From: Bacilli bacterium
Lineage (GTDB): Bacteria > Bacillota_I > Bacilli_A > RFN20 > UBA1709
DNA length: 13,180 nt
Assembly: GCA_017457045.1 (NCBI GenBank)
Contig: JAFTIF010000020.1
Span: 1-13,180, forward strand
Direction: 5' to 3'
The position numbers were made by a program, and so were the translations under genes. The notes under the pieces are model-generated. The model searched no databases. It saw only the letters and a program-made list of their open reading frames with translations, and was not told where the DNA came from. Below, piece by piece: positions 7,256 through 13,180 of the stretch. Position 1 is the first letter of the stretch. Each line of letters starts with the position of its first letter.

Positions 7256-7263
7256 TGAAAAAA

Positions 7264-7289
7264 GATCACTAAAAAATAGTGGTCTTTTT
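7264..7289 (+). terminator. Terminator of the ABC exporter gene
   Basis: GATCACTA (7264-7271) pairs with TAGTGGTC (7277-7284) around five A, followed by five T. It begins nine bases after the stop codon. Confidence 0.88.
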
Positions 7290-7336
7290 GTTTATAGAAA
7301 AAATAGAAATGTTTTAAACAATCAATATTTAGCTGA

Positions 7337-7376
7337 TAGTCATTTATCTTTTATGATGATATAATTTATACGGGTG
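7337..7376 (+). promoter_or_regulatory. Promoter and ribosome binding site of the SGNH lipoprotein gene
   Basis: TAGTCA (7337-7342) and TATAAT (7360-7365) are 17 bp apart, and TG at 7357-7358 makes TGATATAAT. Transcription should start near 7372, leaving a leader of only about 10 bases. GGGTG (7372-7376) would be the ribosome binding site for the ATG at 7383. This argues against the in-frame GTG at 7374, which overlaps that site. Confidence 0.7.
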
Positions 7377-7382
7377 ATTGTT

Positions 7383-10300
7383 ATGAAAAAATATAATAAA
7401 ATAATTGTTTTATTATCTACTATATTGATTTTTGGTCTTCTTTATGGATGTGCTGGAAGTGAAGGTCCACAAGGTCCGCAAGGGGAACAAGGTGTTCAAG
7501 GCGAAACAGGCCCGCAAGGTCCACAAGGAGAACAAGGTGTCCAAGGTGAAACAGGCCCGCAAGGTCCGCAAGGGGAACAAGGTGTTCAAGGAGAAACAGG
7601 CCCGCAAGGTCCACAAGGAGAACAAGGTATCCAAGGCGAAACAGGCCCACAAGGTCCACAAGGAGAGCAAGGTGTCCAAGGTGAAACAGGCCCACAAGGT
7701 CCACAAGGAGAACAAGGTATCCAAGGTGAAACAGGCCCACAAGGTCCGCAAGGAGAGCAAGGTATCCAAGGAGAAACAGGCCCACAAGGTCCACAAGGAG
7801 AACAAGGTATCCAAGGTGAAACAGGCCCACAAGGTCCGCAAGGGGAACAAGGTATCCAAGGAGAACCTGGTAAAGATGGACAAACACCTTATATTGGTGA
7901 AAATGGAAATTGGTGGATTGGACAAGAAGATACTGGTATTGTAGCAGGTGCTCAAGACTATAAATACTTAATTCCGAATCCACTTGAAGATAGTTATTTC
8001 GAAGGGAAAACTATCGTTTGTATTGGTGATAGTATTACTGCTGGAGTTGGAACTACAGTGGGTGAAAATGATTACGTTACATTATTAGGAGAAAGGCTAA
8101 GAGCTAATACAGTTAGAAAAGGTGTTAGTGGAACTACCTTATGTACTGATGGTTCTAGAAAATGTAACATTGATATGCTAACTAAAGAAAATATCGCGGG
8201 AGCAGATATTGTTACTATCTTTATGGGAATCAATGACTGGGCAAATGCTACAAGTAGTTATTATTCTGTAGGTGAAGCAGGAAGTAAAGATACTTCTACA
8301 ATATATGGTGCTGTAGATATGTGGTGTAAAAGAATTGAAGATTTACAAAAAGAAGAAGAGTTTAAGAATACGAAGTTTTATTTCATGACACCAGTTATTA
8401 CTTCTTGGAATAACTCAGTAACTTCTAAAAAATCATGGGATCAAAGCAAAGAAAATATTTGTGGTGATACATTAAGAGATTTATGTGATGCAATTATCGA
8501 TACATGCAATGAATATAAAATTCCTGTAATAGATTTAAATTATTATAGTGGTATTTATTATATATCTGATGATGATAATAACGTTGCAGAGACTGGTGGA
8601 GATGGAGTTCACCCTAGTCCAAAAGGTCATGAATATATCGCAGAAACTATAGAAATATTCTTGTTAGAAAACCCAACATATGTGGACTCTAAAGAGGCAA
8701 TTGATTATATATTGCAGCACGAAGATGTTAGTAAATCATATATTTATCCTGGTAGAGAATGGTTAATTAGAAAACCTGAAAAAGAAGATTCATCAGAACA
8801 TACTCACGTATTCACAGATTGGGACTATATGAAAAAACCAACATGTGAAGAAAAGGGGATATCATTCAGGTTCTGCGAAGAATGTAATTATACGGAAACT
8901 AAATATGTGGATTCACTAGGACATAAAAAAGTGATTGTTGAAGGTGTTGATCCAACATGTGAAGAGGATGGATTAACAGAAGGTCAAATCTGTGAAATTT
9001 GTGGCTATGTATTTGTTGAACAAGAAGTAATTATTGCTTTAGGTCACAATTTCCAAAAAACGATATATGAACCAACATGTGAAGAAAAAGGATATACCGA
9101 ATATAAATGTGAATGCGGACAAAGTTATAAAGAAAATTTTGTAGATGTGATTTCTCATAATGAATATGAAAATTGTGCCCATTTTATTGGAGAAAAAACG
9201 ATTTCATTTTTAGGGGATAGTATCACAACATATCCAGAATGGAGTAACAATACTTCATATAATTCTACAATTGGTAACAATGCACTTTGGTATGATGCTT
9301 CAAAGTTAGATAATGTTGATAAAACATGGTGGAAAAGAACGGTTGATAATCTAGATTTAGAATTATGCGTTAATAATGCTTGGAGCGGTTCTAGAGTTAC
9401 AACAACTGCAGGAACTACAGCAGCTACTTCCATGGATAGAAGTAACAATCTTCATAATGATTTAACTAATTCGTATCCTGATATAATTATTATTTATATA
9501 GGAATTAATGATTTTAATGCTGGAGTTGAATGTGGAACTTTTGTTTCGCTTGATGAAATTTATGATGAAGAAAATAAAACTTACATTGGTGATTTAACTA
9601 ACTTTGCGGATGCATATGCAACAATGCTTCATAAAGTCACAAGCAAATATATTAATGCAGATATATATTGTTGCACAATGTATAATAATGGAAATGATAG
9701 ATTAGTAAATTGGAACAATACAATTAAAAGTGTTGCTGATTACTTTGATGTTGGAATTATTGATTTTTATAGCGGAACAGAAATTAATGGCTCTACATTG
9801 AGTAATTATACAATAGATAATTTGCATCCTAATTCTGATGGGATGTATCAAATGTATAAATGTGTTGAAGAATCATTATCTAAAAATTATAAATTACCAG
9901 ATTTTGGTACAAAAAAATTGTTTGATAAAACAGTTTATTCAAATATAGAAATAAGCAATTTAAACGGTTGTAATTTATCCGATTCTCCATGGATTTATTC
10001 GAATGAAATAAATAATATTTTAGAATGTTCAAAAATAACTCGAATTGGAGCACCGATAAAAACAATTAGCAATTATACTCAAGCAAATTACTATACAATT
10101 AGTGTTATTAATCTATCGACTTACGAAATTAGAAAAACAATTAAAATAATTATACCTGCAAATTATTTTTCATCGAATACTGTTAATGAATGGTACTATT
10201 CTAATGTTGAAATTGAATTAGAAGAAAATGAAACATTGGCTTTTTTATCAAAAGATGATACTGCGAATGTTGGATATAGCTCAGTTATCTCTGAAATTGG

Positions 10301-11021
10301 AGGGGTAATTCAAATCAATAATAAAACACAATATGATCATATTTCTTTATTATTTGATATTACATATTTACCAAATGATGAAATTGATTTCAGTCAATTA
10401 ACATATACTGCTTTTGGTGATAGTATTACTTATGGAGCTGATTTAATAATTGGTGGAAGAGTTGAAAATCCTTATCCTACAGTGTTAAGTGAAATATTAG
10501 ATTTAAAATCTTATGAGAATAAAGGAATCAGTGGTGCTACATTATCAGCTAACGATCAAGGATTAACTTGTATGACAGATGTAATAACAGCATATACTTC
10601 AGAAACTGACATTATAGGTGTACTAGGAGGGGTAAACGATTTTAATAGAAATCTCCCACTAGGTGATATAGATGATAATGATACATCAACTATTTATGGT
10701 TCTCTTCATGTAAGTATGGCATATTTATCTGAAAATTATAGTGATTCATTTGTGTTTTATATGACACCGTATAAAGAATATTTCCATGGTGTATTATGGA
10801 GTGACAATAATTCTCAAGGTTATAATTTAGAAGATGTTTCTGATGCTATTAAAGAAGTTGCTGAAATTTATGATATTCCAGTACTAGATTTATTAAATGA
10901 AGGTAATTTTGAGTCTATAATGTACGATGAAGATTGTGATGGAATTCATCCTAATCAAAAGTTTATTACAAACGTAATGGCTCCTCAAATTGCAGACTTT
11001 ATTGAAGAAAACTATGAATAA
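7383..11021 (+). CDS. Cell-surface lipoprotein: collagen-like stalk plus three SGNH/GDSL hydrolase domains
   Basis: The 1212-aa product has a signal peptide ending LLYGC (Cys23; Tyr at -2 is unusual for a lipobox), nine 15-residue Gly-X-Y units (28-162) and a [18 protein letters not shown] linker (from 163) seen in other stalked surface proteins. SGNH domain 1 (about 205-435) has GDS Ser217, Asn284 in GIND, and Asp407/His410. Three Cys-rich repeats follow (486-514, 524-555, 564-592). SGNH domain 2 (about 605-840) has Ser613, Asn709 and Asp812/His815, with TWW and NNAWSGSRV motifs. A probable beta-sandwich (about 845-1000) precedes SGNH domain 3 (about 1008-1212) with Ser1014, Asn1085 and Asp1186/His1189. 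Domains 1 and 3 share DTSTIYG and F-x-MTP, so they are closer to each other than to domain 2. SGNH enzymes hydrolyse esters, often acetyl groups on glycans; substrates here are unknown. Start chosen from the ribosome binding site. Confidence 0.9.
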   Translation: MKKYNKIIVLLSTILIFGLLYGCAGSEGPQGPQGEQGVQGETGPQGPQGEQGVQGETGPQGPQGEQGVQGETGPQGPQGEQGIQGETGPQGPQGEQGVQGETGPQGPQGEQGIQGETGPQGPQGEQGIQGETGPQGPQGEQGIQGETGPQGPQGEQGIQGEPGKDGQTPYIGENGNWWIGQEDTGIVAGAQDYKYLIPNPLEDSYFEGKTIVCIGDSITAGVGTTVGENDYVTLLGERLRANTVRKGVSGTTLCTDGSRKCNIDMLTKENIAGADIVTIFMGINDWANATSSYYSVGEAGSKDTSTIYGAVDMWCKRIEDLQKEEEFKNTKFYFMTPVITSWNNSVTSKKSWDQSKENICGDTLRDLCDAIIDTCNEYKIPVIDLNYYSGIYYISDDDNNVAETGGDGVHPSPKGHEYIAETIEIFLLENPTYVDSKEAIDYILQHEDVSKSYIYPGREWLIRKPEKEDSSEHTHVFTDWDYMKKPTCEEKGISFRFCEECNYTETKYVDSLGHKKVIVEGVDPTCEEDGLTEGQICEICGYVFVEQEVIIALGHNFQKTIYEPTCEEKGYTEYKCECGQSYKENFVDVISHNEYENCAHFIGEKTISFLGDSITTYPEWSNNTSYNSTIGNNALWYDASKLDNVDKTWWKRTVDNLDLELCVNNAWSGSRVTTTAGTTAATSMDRSNNLHNDLTNSYPDIIIIYIGINDFNAGVECGTFVSLDEIYDEENKTYIGDLTNFADAYATMLHKVTSKYINADIYCCTMYNNGNDRLVNWNNTIKSVADYFDVGIIDFYSGTEINGSTLSNYTIDNLHPNSDGMYQMYKCVEESLSKNYKLPDFGTKKLFDKTVYSNIEISNLNGCNLSDSPWIYSNEINNILECSKITRIGAPIKTISNYTQANYYTISVINLSTYEIRKTIKIIIPANYFSSNTVNEWYYSNVEIELEENETLAFLSKDDTANVGYSSVISEIGGVIQINNKTQYDHISLLFDITYLPNDEIDFSQLTYTAFGDSITYGADLIIGGRVENPYPTVLSEILDLKSYENKGISGATLSANDQGLTCMTDVITAYTSETDIIGVLGGVNDFNRNLPLGDIDDNDTSTIYGSLHVSMAYLSENYSDSFVFYMTPYKEYFHGVLWSDNNSQGYNLEDVSDAIKEVAEIYDIPVLDLLNEGNFESIMYDEDCDGIHPNQKFITNVMAPQIADFIEENYE
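7464..7868 (+). repeat. Nine tandem 45-bp units encoding a collagen-like stalk
   Basis: Nine in-frame copies encode [10 protein letters not shown][V/I]QGE[T/P] with no length variation. Units 6 (7689-7733) and 8 (7779-7823) are identical at the DNA level. Units 1, 3, 7 and 9 read GGTCCGCAAGG while 2, 4, 6 and 8 read GGTCCACAAGG, which suggests growth in 90-bp steps. Unit 5 breaks the alternation. The last unit ends in Pro rather than Thr. Confidence 0.97.
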
Positions 11022-11028
11022 ATATTAA

Positions 11029-11053
11029 GATTACAAGTAAGTTGTGGTCTTTT
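11029..11053 (+). terminator. Terminator of the SGNH lipoprotein gene
   Basis: GATTACAA (11029-11036) pairs with TTGTGGTC (11042-11049) around GTAAG, with G-U pairs. Only four T follow, so it is weaker than the others. Confidence 0.75.
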
Positions 11054-11063
11054 AATATATAAT

Positions 11064-11097
11064 ATTAGACGTAGATACTCCTCACTCTACGTTTAGT
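11064..11097 (+). promoter_or_regulatory. 12-bp inverted repeat upstream of the XRE-type regulator gene
   Basis: Positions 11064-11075 pair with 11086-11097 around a ten-base loop; the inner ACGTAGA/TCTACGT is perfect, the outer part includes G-T pairs. The loop is long for a terminator, and the T-rich sequence after it is interrupted. It may be a backup terminator or an operator for the adjacent regulator gene. Confidence 0.45.
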
Positions 11098-11152
11098 TTG
11101 TTTATTTTTGAAAGTTTAAATTATATATTAATGTTGAAAGGAGAGAGTAAAC

Positions 11153-11761
11153 ATGGATCAAGAGAAAATAGGAAAGTTTATAGCTGAATGTCGAAGAAGA
11201 CAAAAGTTAACACAATTTGAGTTGGCGGAAAAACTAAGCATTACAGATAGAGCTGTTTCTAAATGGGAAACAGGACGAGGAATGCCTGATTCATCATTGA
11301 TGCTTGATCTTTGTAAGATTCTTGAAATCAGTGTTAATGATTTATTAAGTGGGGAGGTTGTTACGATGAATGAATATAATCAAAAACAAGAACAAACATT
11401 ATTAGATTTAGTAAAACAAAAAGAAGAAAACGATAAAAAGTTATTAGCTTTAGAGGTATTAATTGGAATATTTTCGATTATTATTCTTTTAGGCTTTACA
11501 TTTACTGCAGCTTTTGCACAGATGGAAAGTTGGTTAAGAATTGTCTTAATAGTTTTAGGGTTTATTATTTCTTTAATAGGAATTGGCTTCGCCTTAAGAA
11601 TTGAGCAAACAGCAGGATACTATGAATGTCGTGAATGCAGACATAAATATATTCCTACATTTAGTAAGGTACTATGGGCTATGCATTATGGTAGAACTAG
11701 ATATATGAGGTGCCCTAGTTGTGGTAAGTATTCCTGGAATAAAAAAGTTATAAAAAAATAA
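11153..11761 (+). CDS. XRE-family HTH regulator with two membrane segments and a C-terminal zinc ribbon
   Basis: The 202-aa protein begins with a Cro/C1-type helix-turn-helix (about 6-66), including ITDRAVSKWETGRGMPDSS, the typical recognition region. A charged, coil-prone stretch (75-97) leads to two hydrophobic segments (about 98-120 and 127-150). The C-terminus has a Cys159-x-x-Cys162 and Cys187-x-x-Cys190 pair, a probable zinc ribbon. A DNA-binding domain tethered to the membrane would sense envelope or cytoplasmic signals; with a short loop between the two helices, both ends lie in the cytoplasm. AAAGGAGA, ending eight bases before the ATG, supports the start. The ligand and regulon are unknown. 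The aldo-keto reductase gene starts 71 bases downstream without a clear terminator between, so the two may be co-transcribed. Confidence 0.88.
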   Translation: MDQEKIGKFIAECRRRQKLTQFELAEKLSITDRAVSKWETGRGMPDSSLMLDLCKILEISVNDLLSGEVVTMNEYNQKQEQTLLDLVKQKEENDKKLLALEVLIGIFSIIILLGFTFTAAFAQMESWLRIVLIVLGFIISLIGIGFALRIEQTAGYYECRECRHKYIPTFSKVLWAMHYGRTRYMRCPSCGKYSWNKKVIKK

Positions 11762-11793
11762 AACATATTTTCTCCGTTTTCTTTTAAAAAAAC

Positions 11794-11826
11794 TATTATT
11801 ATGAAATAATATATAAAAGAAGAGGA
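11794..11826 (+). promoter_or_regulatory. Inverted repeat, possible -10 and ribosome binding site before the aldo-keto reductase gene
   Basis: TATTATT (11794-11800) and AATAATA (11805-11811) form a 7-bp inverted repeat around ATGA. TATAAA (11812-11817) abuts it and could be a -10, with no clear -35. AGAGGA near 11820-11826 serves the ATG at 11833. In so AT-rich a stretch the repeat could be chance. Confidence 0.35.
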
Positions 11827-11832
11827 ATTAAT

Positions 11833-12645
11833 ATGAAAAAAGTGCAAAGATTAACATTAAATAATAAAAATACTATTCCTGATATAGGATTTGGAACATG
11901 GCAAATAAGTAATGAAGCTGTTATTGATGCAGTAATTACAGCATTAGAATGTGGATATAGACATATCGATACAGCAATAGATTACGGAAATGAAGAGGGT
12001 GTAGGAAAGGCTTTAAAACTAACTGATGTAAAAAGAGAAGAAATCTTTTTAACATCTAAAATACCTGCGCATGTTAAAACATATGAAGGTGCGAAAAGGT
12101 GTATTGAAGAATCATTAAAAAGATTACAAGTTGATTATTTAGATTTGATGCTTATTCATTCTCCTAGACCTTGGGAAGGGTTATGGGATCCTAATTATCC
12201 TAGATATTATAAAGAAAACTTGGAAGTATATAAAGCATTGGAAGAGGCTTATAAAGAAAAAAAGATTAAGTCGATAGGAATATCAAATTTCTTTATTGAT
12301 GATGTTAAAAATATACTTGAAAATGTAGAGATAAAGCCTGTAATAAATCAAATATGTGTTTTTATTGGGAACACACCAAAAGAGTTAATAAAATATTGTA
12401 AAGAAAACGATATTTTAGTTGAAGCTTATTCTCCGATTGCTACAGGAAGATTGTTAAAAAATAAAGAGTTAATCGCTATTGCTGAAAAATATGATGTAAG
12501 TGTTCCTCAATTGTGTATTAGATATTGTATGCAAATTGGAACATTACCGCTACCAAAAAGTCAAACAAAAGAACATATTAAGAGCAATCTAGATGTTGAT
12601 TTTGAAATTGATAAAATAGATTTAGATTATTTATTTAATTTATAA
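11833..12645 (+). CDS. Aldo-keto reductase family oxidoreductase
   Basis: The 270-aa cytoplasmic protein has the (alpha/beta)8 aldo-keto reductase pattern and near-normal family length. The catalytic tetrad is complete: Asp46 and Tyr51 in DTAIDYGNE, Lys76 in TSKIP, and His109 in LIHSP. GFGTWQI (residues 19-25) and SIGISNF are family-typical, and PLPKS near the C-terminus matches the NADP(H)-binding segment. The expected reaction is NAD(P)H-dependent reduction of a carbonyl compound to an alcohol; relatives act on methylglyoxal, 2,5-diketogluconate and other aldehydes, and specificity cannot be read here. Ribosome binding site AGAGGA supports the start. It may follow the upstream regulator in one transcript. 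It ends facing the - strand membrane-protein remnant, with a shared terminator between them. Confidence 0.93.
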   Translation: MKKVQRLTLNNKNTIPDIGFGTWQISNEAVIDAVITALECGYRHIDTAIDYGNEEGVGKALKLTDVKREEIFLTSKIPAHVKTYEGAKRCIEESLKRLQVDYLDLMLIHSPRPWEGLWDPNYPRYYKENLEVYKALEEAYKEKKIKSIGISNFFIDDVKNILENVEIKPVINQICVFIGNTPKELIKYCKENDILVEAYSPIATGRLLKNKELIAIAEKYDVSVPQLCIRYCMQIGTLPLPKSQTKEHIKSNLDVDFEIDKIDLDYLFNL

Positions 12646-12655
12646 ATTGTATAAG

Positions 12656-12690
12656 AAAAAGGATTGATAATCATTATCAAGCCTTTATCT
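12656..12690. terminator. Bidirectional terminator between convergent genes, containing a perfect Fur-type 7-1-7 palindrome
   Basis: AAAGG (12658-12662) and CCTTT (12682-12686) flank the palindrome TTGATAATCATTATCAA (12664-12680), with one A-G mismatch between. Read on the - strand it is followed at once by TTTTTCTT; on the + strand the T-rich tract is interrupted. The inner 15 bases (12665-12679) equal TGATAATNATTATCA, the 7-1-7 consensus for Fur described in Bacillus subtilis. A terminator is the simplest reading given the position after both genes. Confidence 0.65.
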
Positions 12691-12693
12691 TTG

Positions 12694-12894
12694 TTATTGT
12701 TTTTTTCTTTTTGTTACACAAGCTAATACTAAAATTAAGATATCCAATACTACAACGATTAACATTGCCCATACTGGAGAAAGATATTTAACTATTGCAT
12801 ATAAAATTGGAACGAAAATCGCTACAGAAACGATAATTGCGATTACTGTTTTGTATAGATATGGACGAATAGTGTTGTGACATACTCCCACCAC
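12694..12894 (-). CDS. Small two-segment membrane protein, N-terminus apparently lost to an IS insertion
   Basis: The frame encodes up to 66 aa with two hydrophobic segments (about residues 17-38 and 42-60) and a basic end (TKRKKQ), so it would be an integral membrane protein. I do not recognise the family. The only upstream start is GTG at 12892-12894, which falls inside the conserved right end of the adjacent IS200/IS605-type element, with no ribosome binding site. Codons that belong to the original gene begin only at about 12876, and the sole internal Met lies in the second segment. It is therefore best read as the 3' part of a gene whose start lies on the other side of the element, outside the window. 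A chance or fusion start inside the element cannot be excluded. Confidence 0.5.
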   Translation of the reverse strand: MVGVCHNTIRPYLYKTVIAIIVSVAIFVPILYAIVKYLSPVWAMLIVVVLDILILVLACVTKRKKQ

Positions 12895-13030
12895 TTAGTT
12901 TAAATAACTAGAAGTGGGGTTTCTCGGGCAAGAAGTCTAATGACTTCAGTAAGCGAGCTATCTCCGCGTGCCCCGCGGTTTAATTAATCTTAGATTTGGG
13001 TCTAGACTTTTAATAGTCTTAGACCTTCTT
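12857..13030 (-). ncRNA. omega-RNA (TnpB guide RNA) region at the right end of an IS200/IS605-type element
   Basis: On the - strand after the tnpB stop are the elements of a TnpB guide scaffold. Hairpin 1 is CCGCG/CGCGG (12974-12978 with 12964-12968), whose loop GGGCA (12969-12973) is complementary to TGCCC (12926-12930), giving a pseudoknot. Hairpin 2 is GAAGTC/GACTTC (12932-12937 with 12942-12947). The terminal hairpin is CCACTT-AGTT/AACT-AAGTGG (12891-12917). After a putative element end at TCAC (12877-12880) the next 20 bases, AACACTATTCGTCCATATCT on the - strand, would be the guide. The 5' limit, set at 13030, is approximate; another imperfect hairpin (12998-13023) overlaps the tnpB end. 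Confidence 0.7.
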
Positions 13031-13180
13031 TTTTTATATTAATTGCTGCATTGTAATCTCTATTGTGTTTTGTTCCACATTCAGGACAAACCCATGTTCT
13101 TTCATGTAGTTTTAATTCGGTATGAATATGTTTACAATTACTACATAGTTTACTAGATGGATAATATTTATCTATCTTAA
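12877..13180 (-). mobile_element. IS200/IS605-type (or tnpB-only) element, right end, continuing beyond the window
   Basis: It comprises the tnpB 3' end and a hairpin-rich right end. There are no inverted terminal repeats, as expected for this single-strand-transposing class. The boundary at 12877 is inferred from the terminal hairpin and the following TCAC; the left end and any tnpA are outside the window. Confidence 0.75.
13002..13180 (-). CDS. tnpB: TnpB (IS605 OrfB) RNA-guided endonuclease, C-terminal part
   Basis: The last 58 residues are present, ending at TAG (13002-13004); the rest runs past the window edge. They contain the TnpB zinc ribbon, C-S-N-C then C-P-E-C-G-T, followed by the family signature HNRDYNAAINI, which includes the last RuvC acidic residue (Asp of NRDYNAA, where most members have DRD). 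TnpB is the RNA-guided DNA nuclease of IS200/IS605-type elements and an ancestor of Cas12. Its guide RNA is made from the 3' end of the gene and the right end of the element, both visible here. Whether the gene is full length, and whether tnpA accompanies it, cannot be seen. Confidence 0.93.
   Translation of the reverse strand, partial: KIDKYYPSSKLCSNCKHIHTELKLHERTWVCPECGTKHNRDYNAAINIKKEGLRLLKV

Noticed and set aside
7374..7382. Upstream in-frame GTG for the SGNH lipoprotein
   Set aside because: It overlaps GGGTG, the likely ribosome binding site, and lies almost at the predicted transcription start; ATG at 7383 gives a standard MKK signal peptide.
7464..7868. CRISPR array
   Set aside because: The repeats are directly adjacent, in frame and without spacers; they encode Gly-X-Y units.
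7464..7868. Phage tail-fibre gene suggested by collagen-like repeats
   Set aside because: A lipoprotein signal and SGNH domains are present and no phage structural genes lie nearby.
7413..7983. Long open frames of about 170-187 codons in other frames and on the - strand across the collagen-like tract
   Set aside because: They are forced open by the 45-bp periodicity and give low-complexity repeats; the lipoprotein frame has the promoter, ribosome binding site, signal peptide and domains.
9155..9448. - strand open frame of 97 codons
   Set aside because: It lies wholly inside SGNH domain 2 of the + strand gene, with no ribosome binding site or recognisable protein.
9880..10065. - strand open frame of 61 codons
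   Set aside because: It is inside the beta-sandwich region of the + strand lipoprotein gene and has no supporting signals.
5567..11021. ABC exporter and SGNH lipoprotein as one operon
   Set aside because: A terminator (7264-7289) and a separate extended -10 promoter (7357-7365) lie between them.

Overview
The window is an AT-rich, densely coded stretch of what looks like a low-GC Gram-positive chromosome (Bacillota). A gut lineage near Erysipelotrichia or related Bacilli is an inference; there is no rRNA or other marker gene here to fix it. TGA is used as a stop by the first gene and tryptophan is read from TGG, so the standard bacterial code fits and the Mycoplasma code does not. From position 1 to about 12650 every gene lies on the + strand, and most are single transcription units. 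Several have an extended -10 promoter close to TGATATAAT and a short hairpin terminator.

Layout: the 3' end of a VOC/glyoxalase-family gene (1-102); a 466-bp gene-free stretch with two terminators and the first copy of a repeat; a MATE-family efflux pump (569-1927) followed by the second copy of that repeat; a small unrecognised 78-aa protein (2162-2398); an MFS transporter with a lysine-rich N-terminal tail (2610-4052); a lipoprotein with two FMN-binding-type domains (4189-5265); an ABC half-exporter (5567-7255); a large cell-surface lipoprotein (7383-11021); an XRE-type regulator with membrane segments and a C-terminal zinc ribbon (11153-11761); and an aldo-keto reductase (11833-12645). The last 300 bases, on the - strand, hold the right end of an IS200/IS605-type element: the tnpB 3' end and its omega-RNA region. 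This end abuts a small membrane-protein gene that appears to have lost its N-terminus.

The centrepiece is the 1212-aa lipoprotein at 7383-11021. It has a lipobox, nine perfect 15-residue collagen-like repeats, then three separate SGNH/GDSL hydrolase domains. Each domain keeps its Ser, block III Asn, Asp and His. Domains 1 and 2 are separated by three cysteine-rich repeats, and domains 2 and 3 by a probable beta-sandwich. It reads as a stalked, membrane-anchored multi-esterase acting outside the cell, perhaps removing acyl groups from glycans (inference).

Two structural patterns cross gene boundaries. First, all nine + strand terminators carry GGTC just before the T-tract, and most begin GATC, although the genes are unrelated. 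Second, a sequence of about 110 bp flanks the MATE gene on both sides. Its core matches at 39 of 42 positions, and its terminator stem shows a compensatory base-pair change. No complete pathway is encoded; the common theme is transport and surface functions, not one operon.
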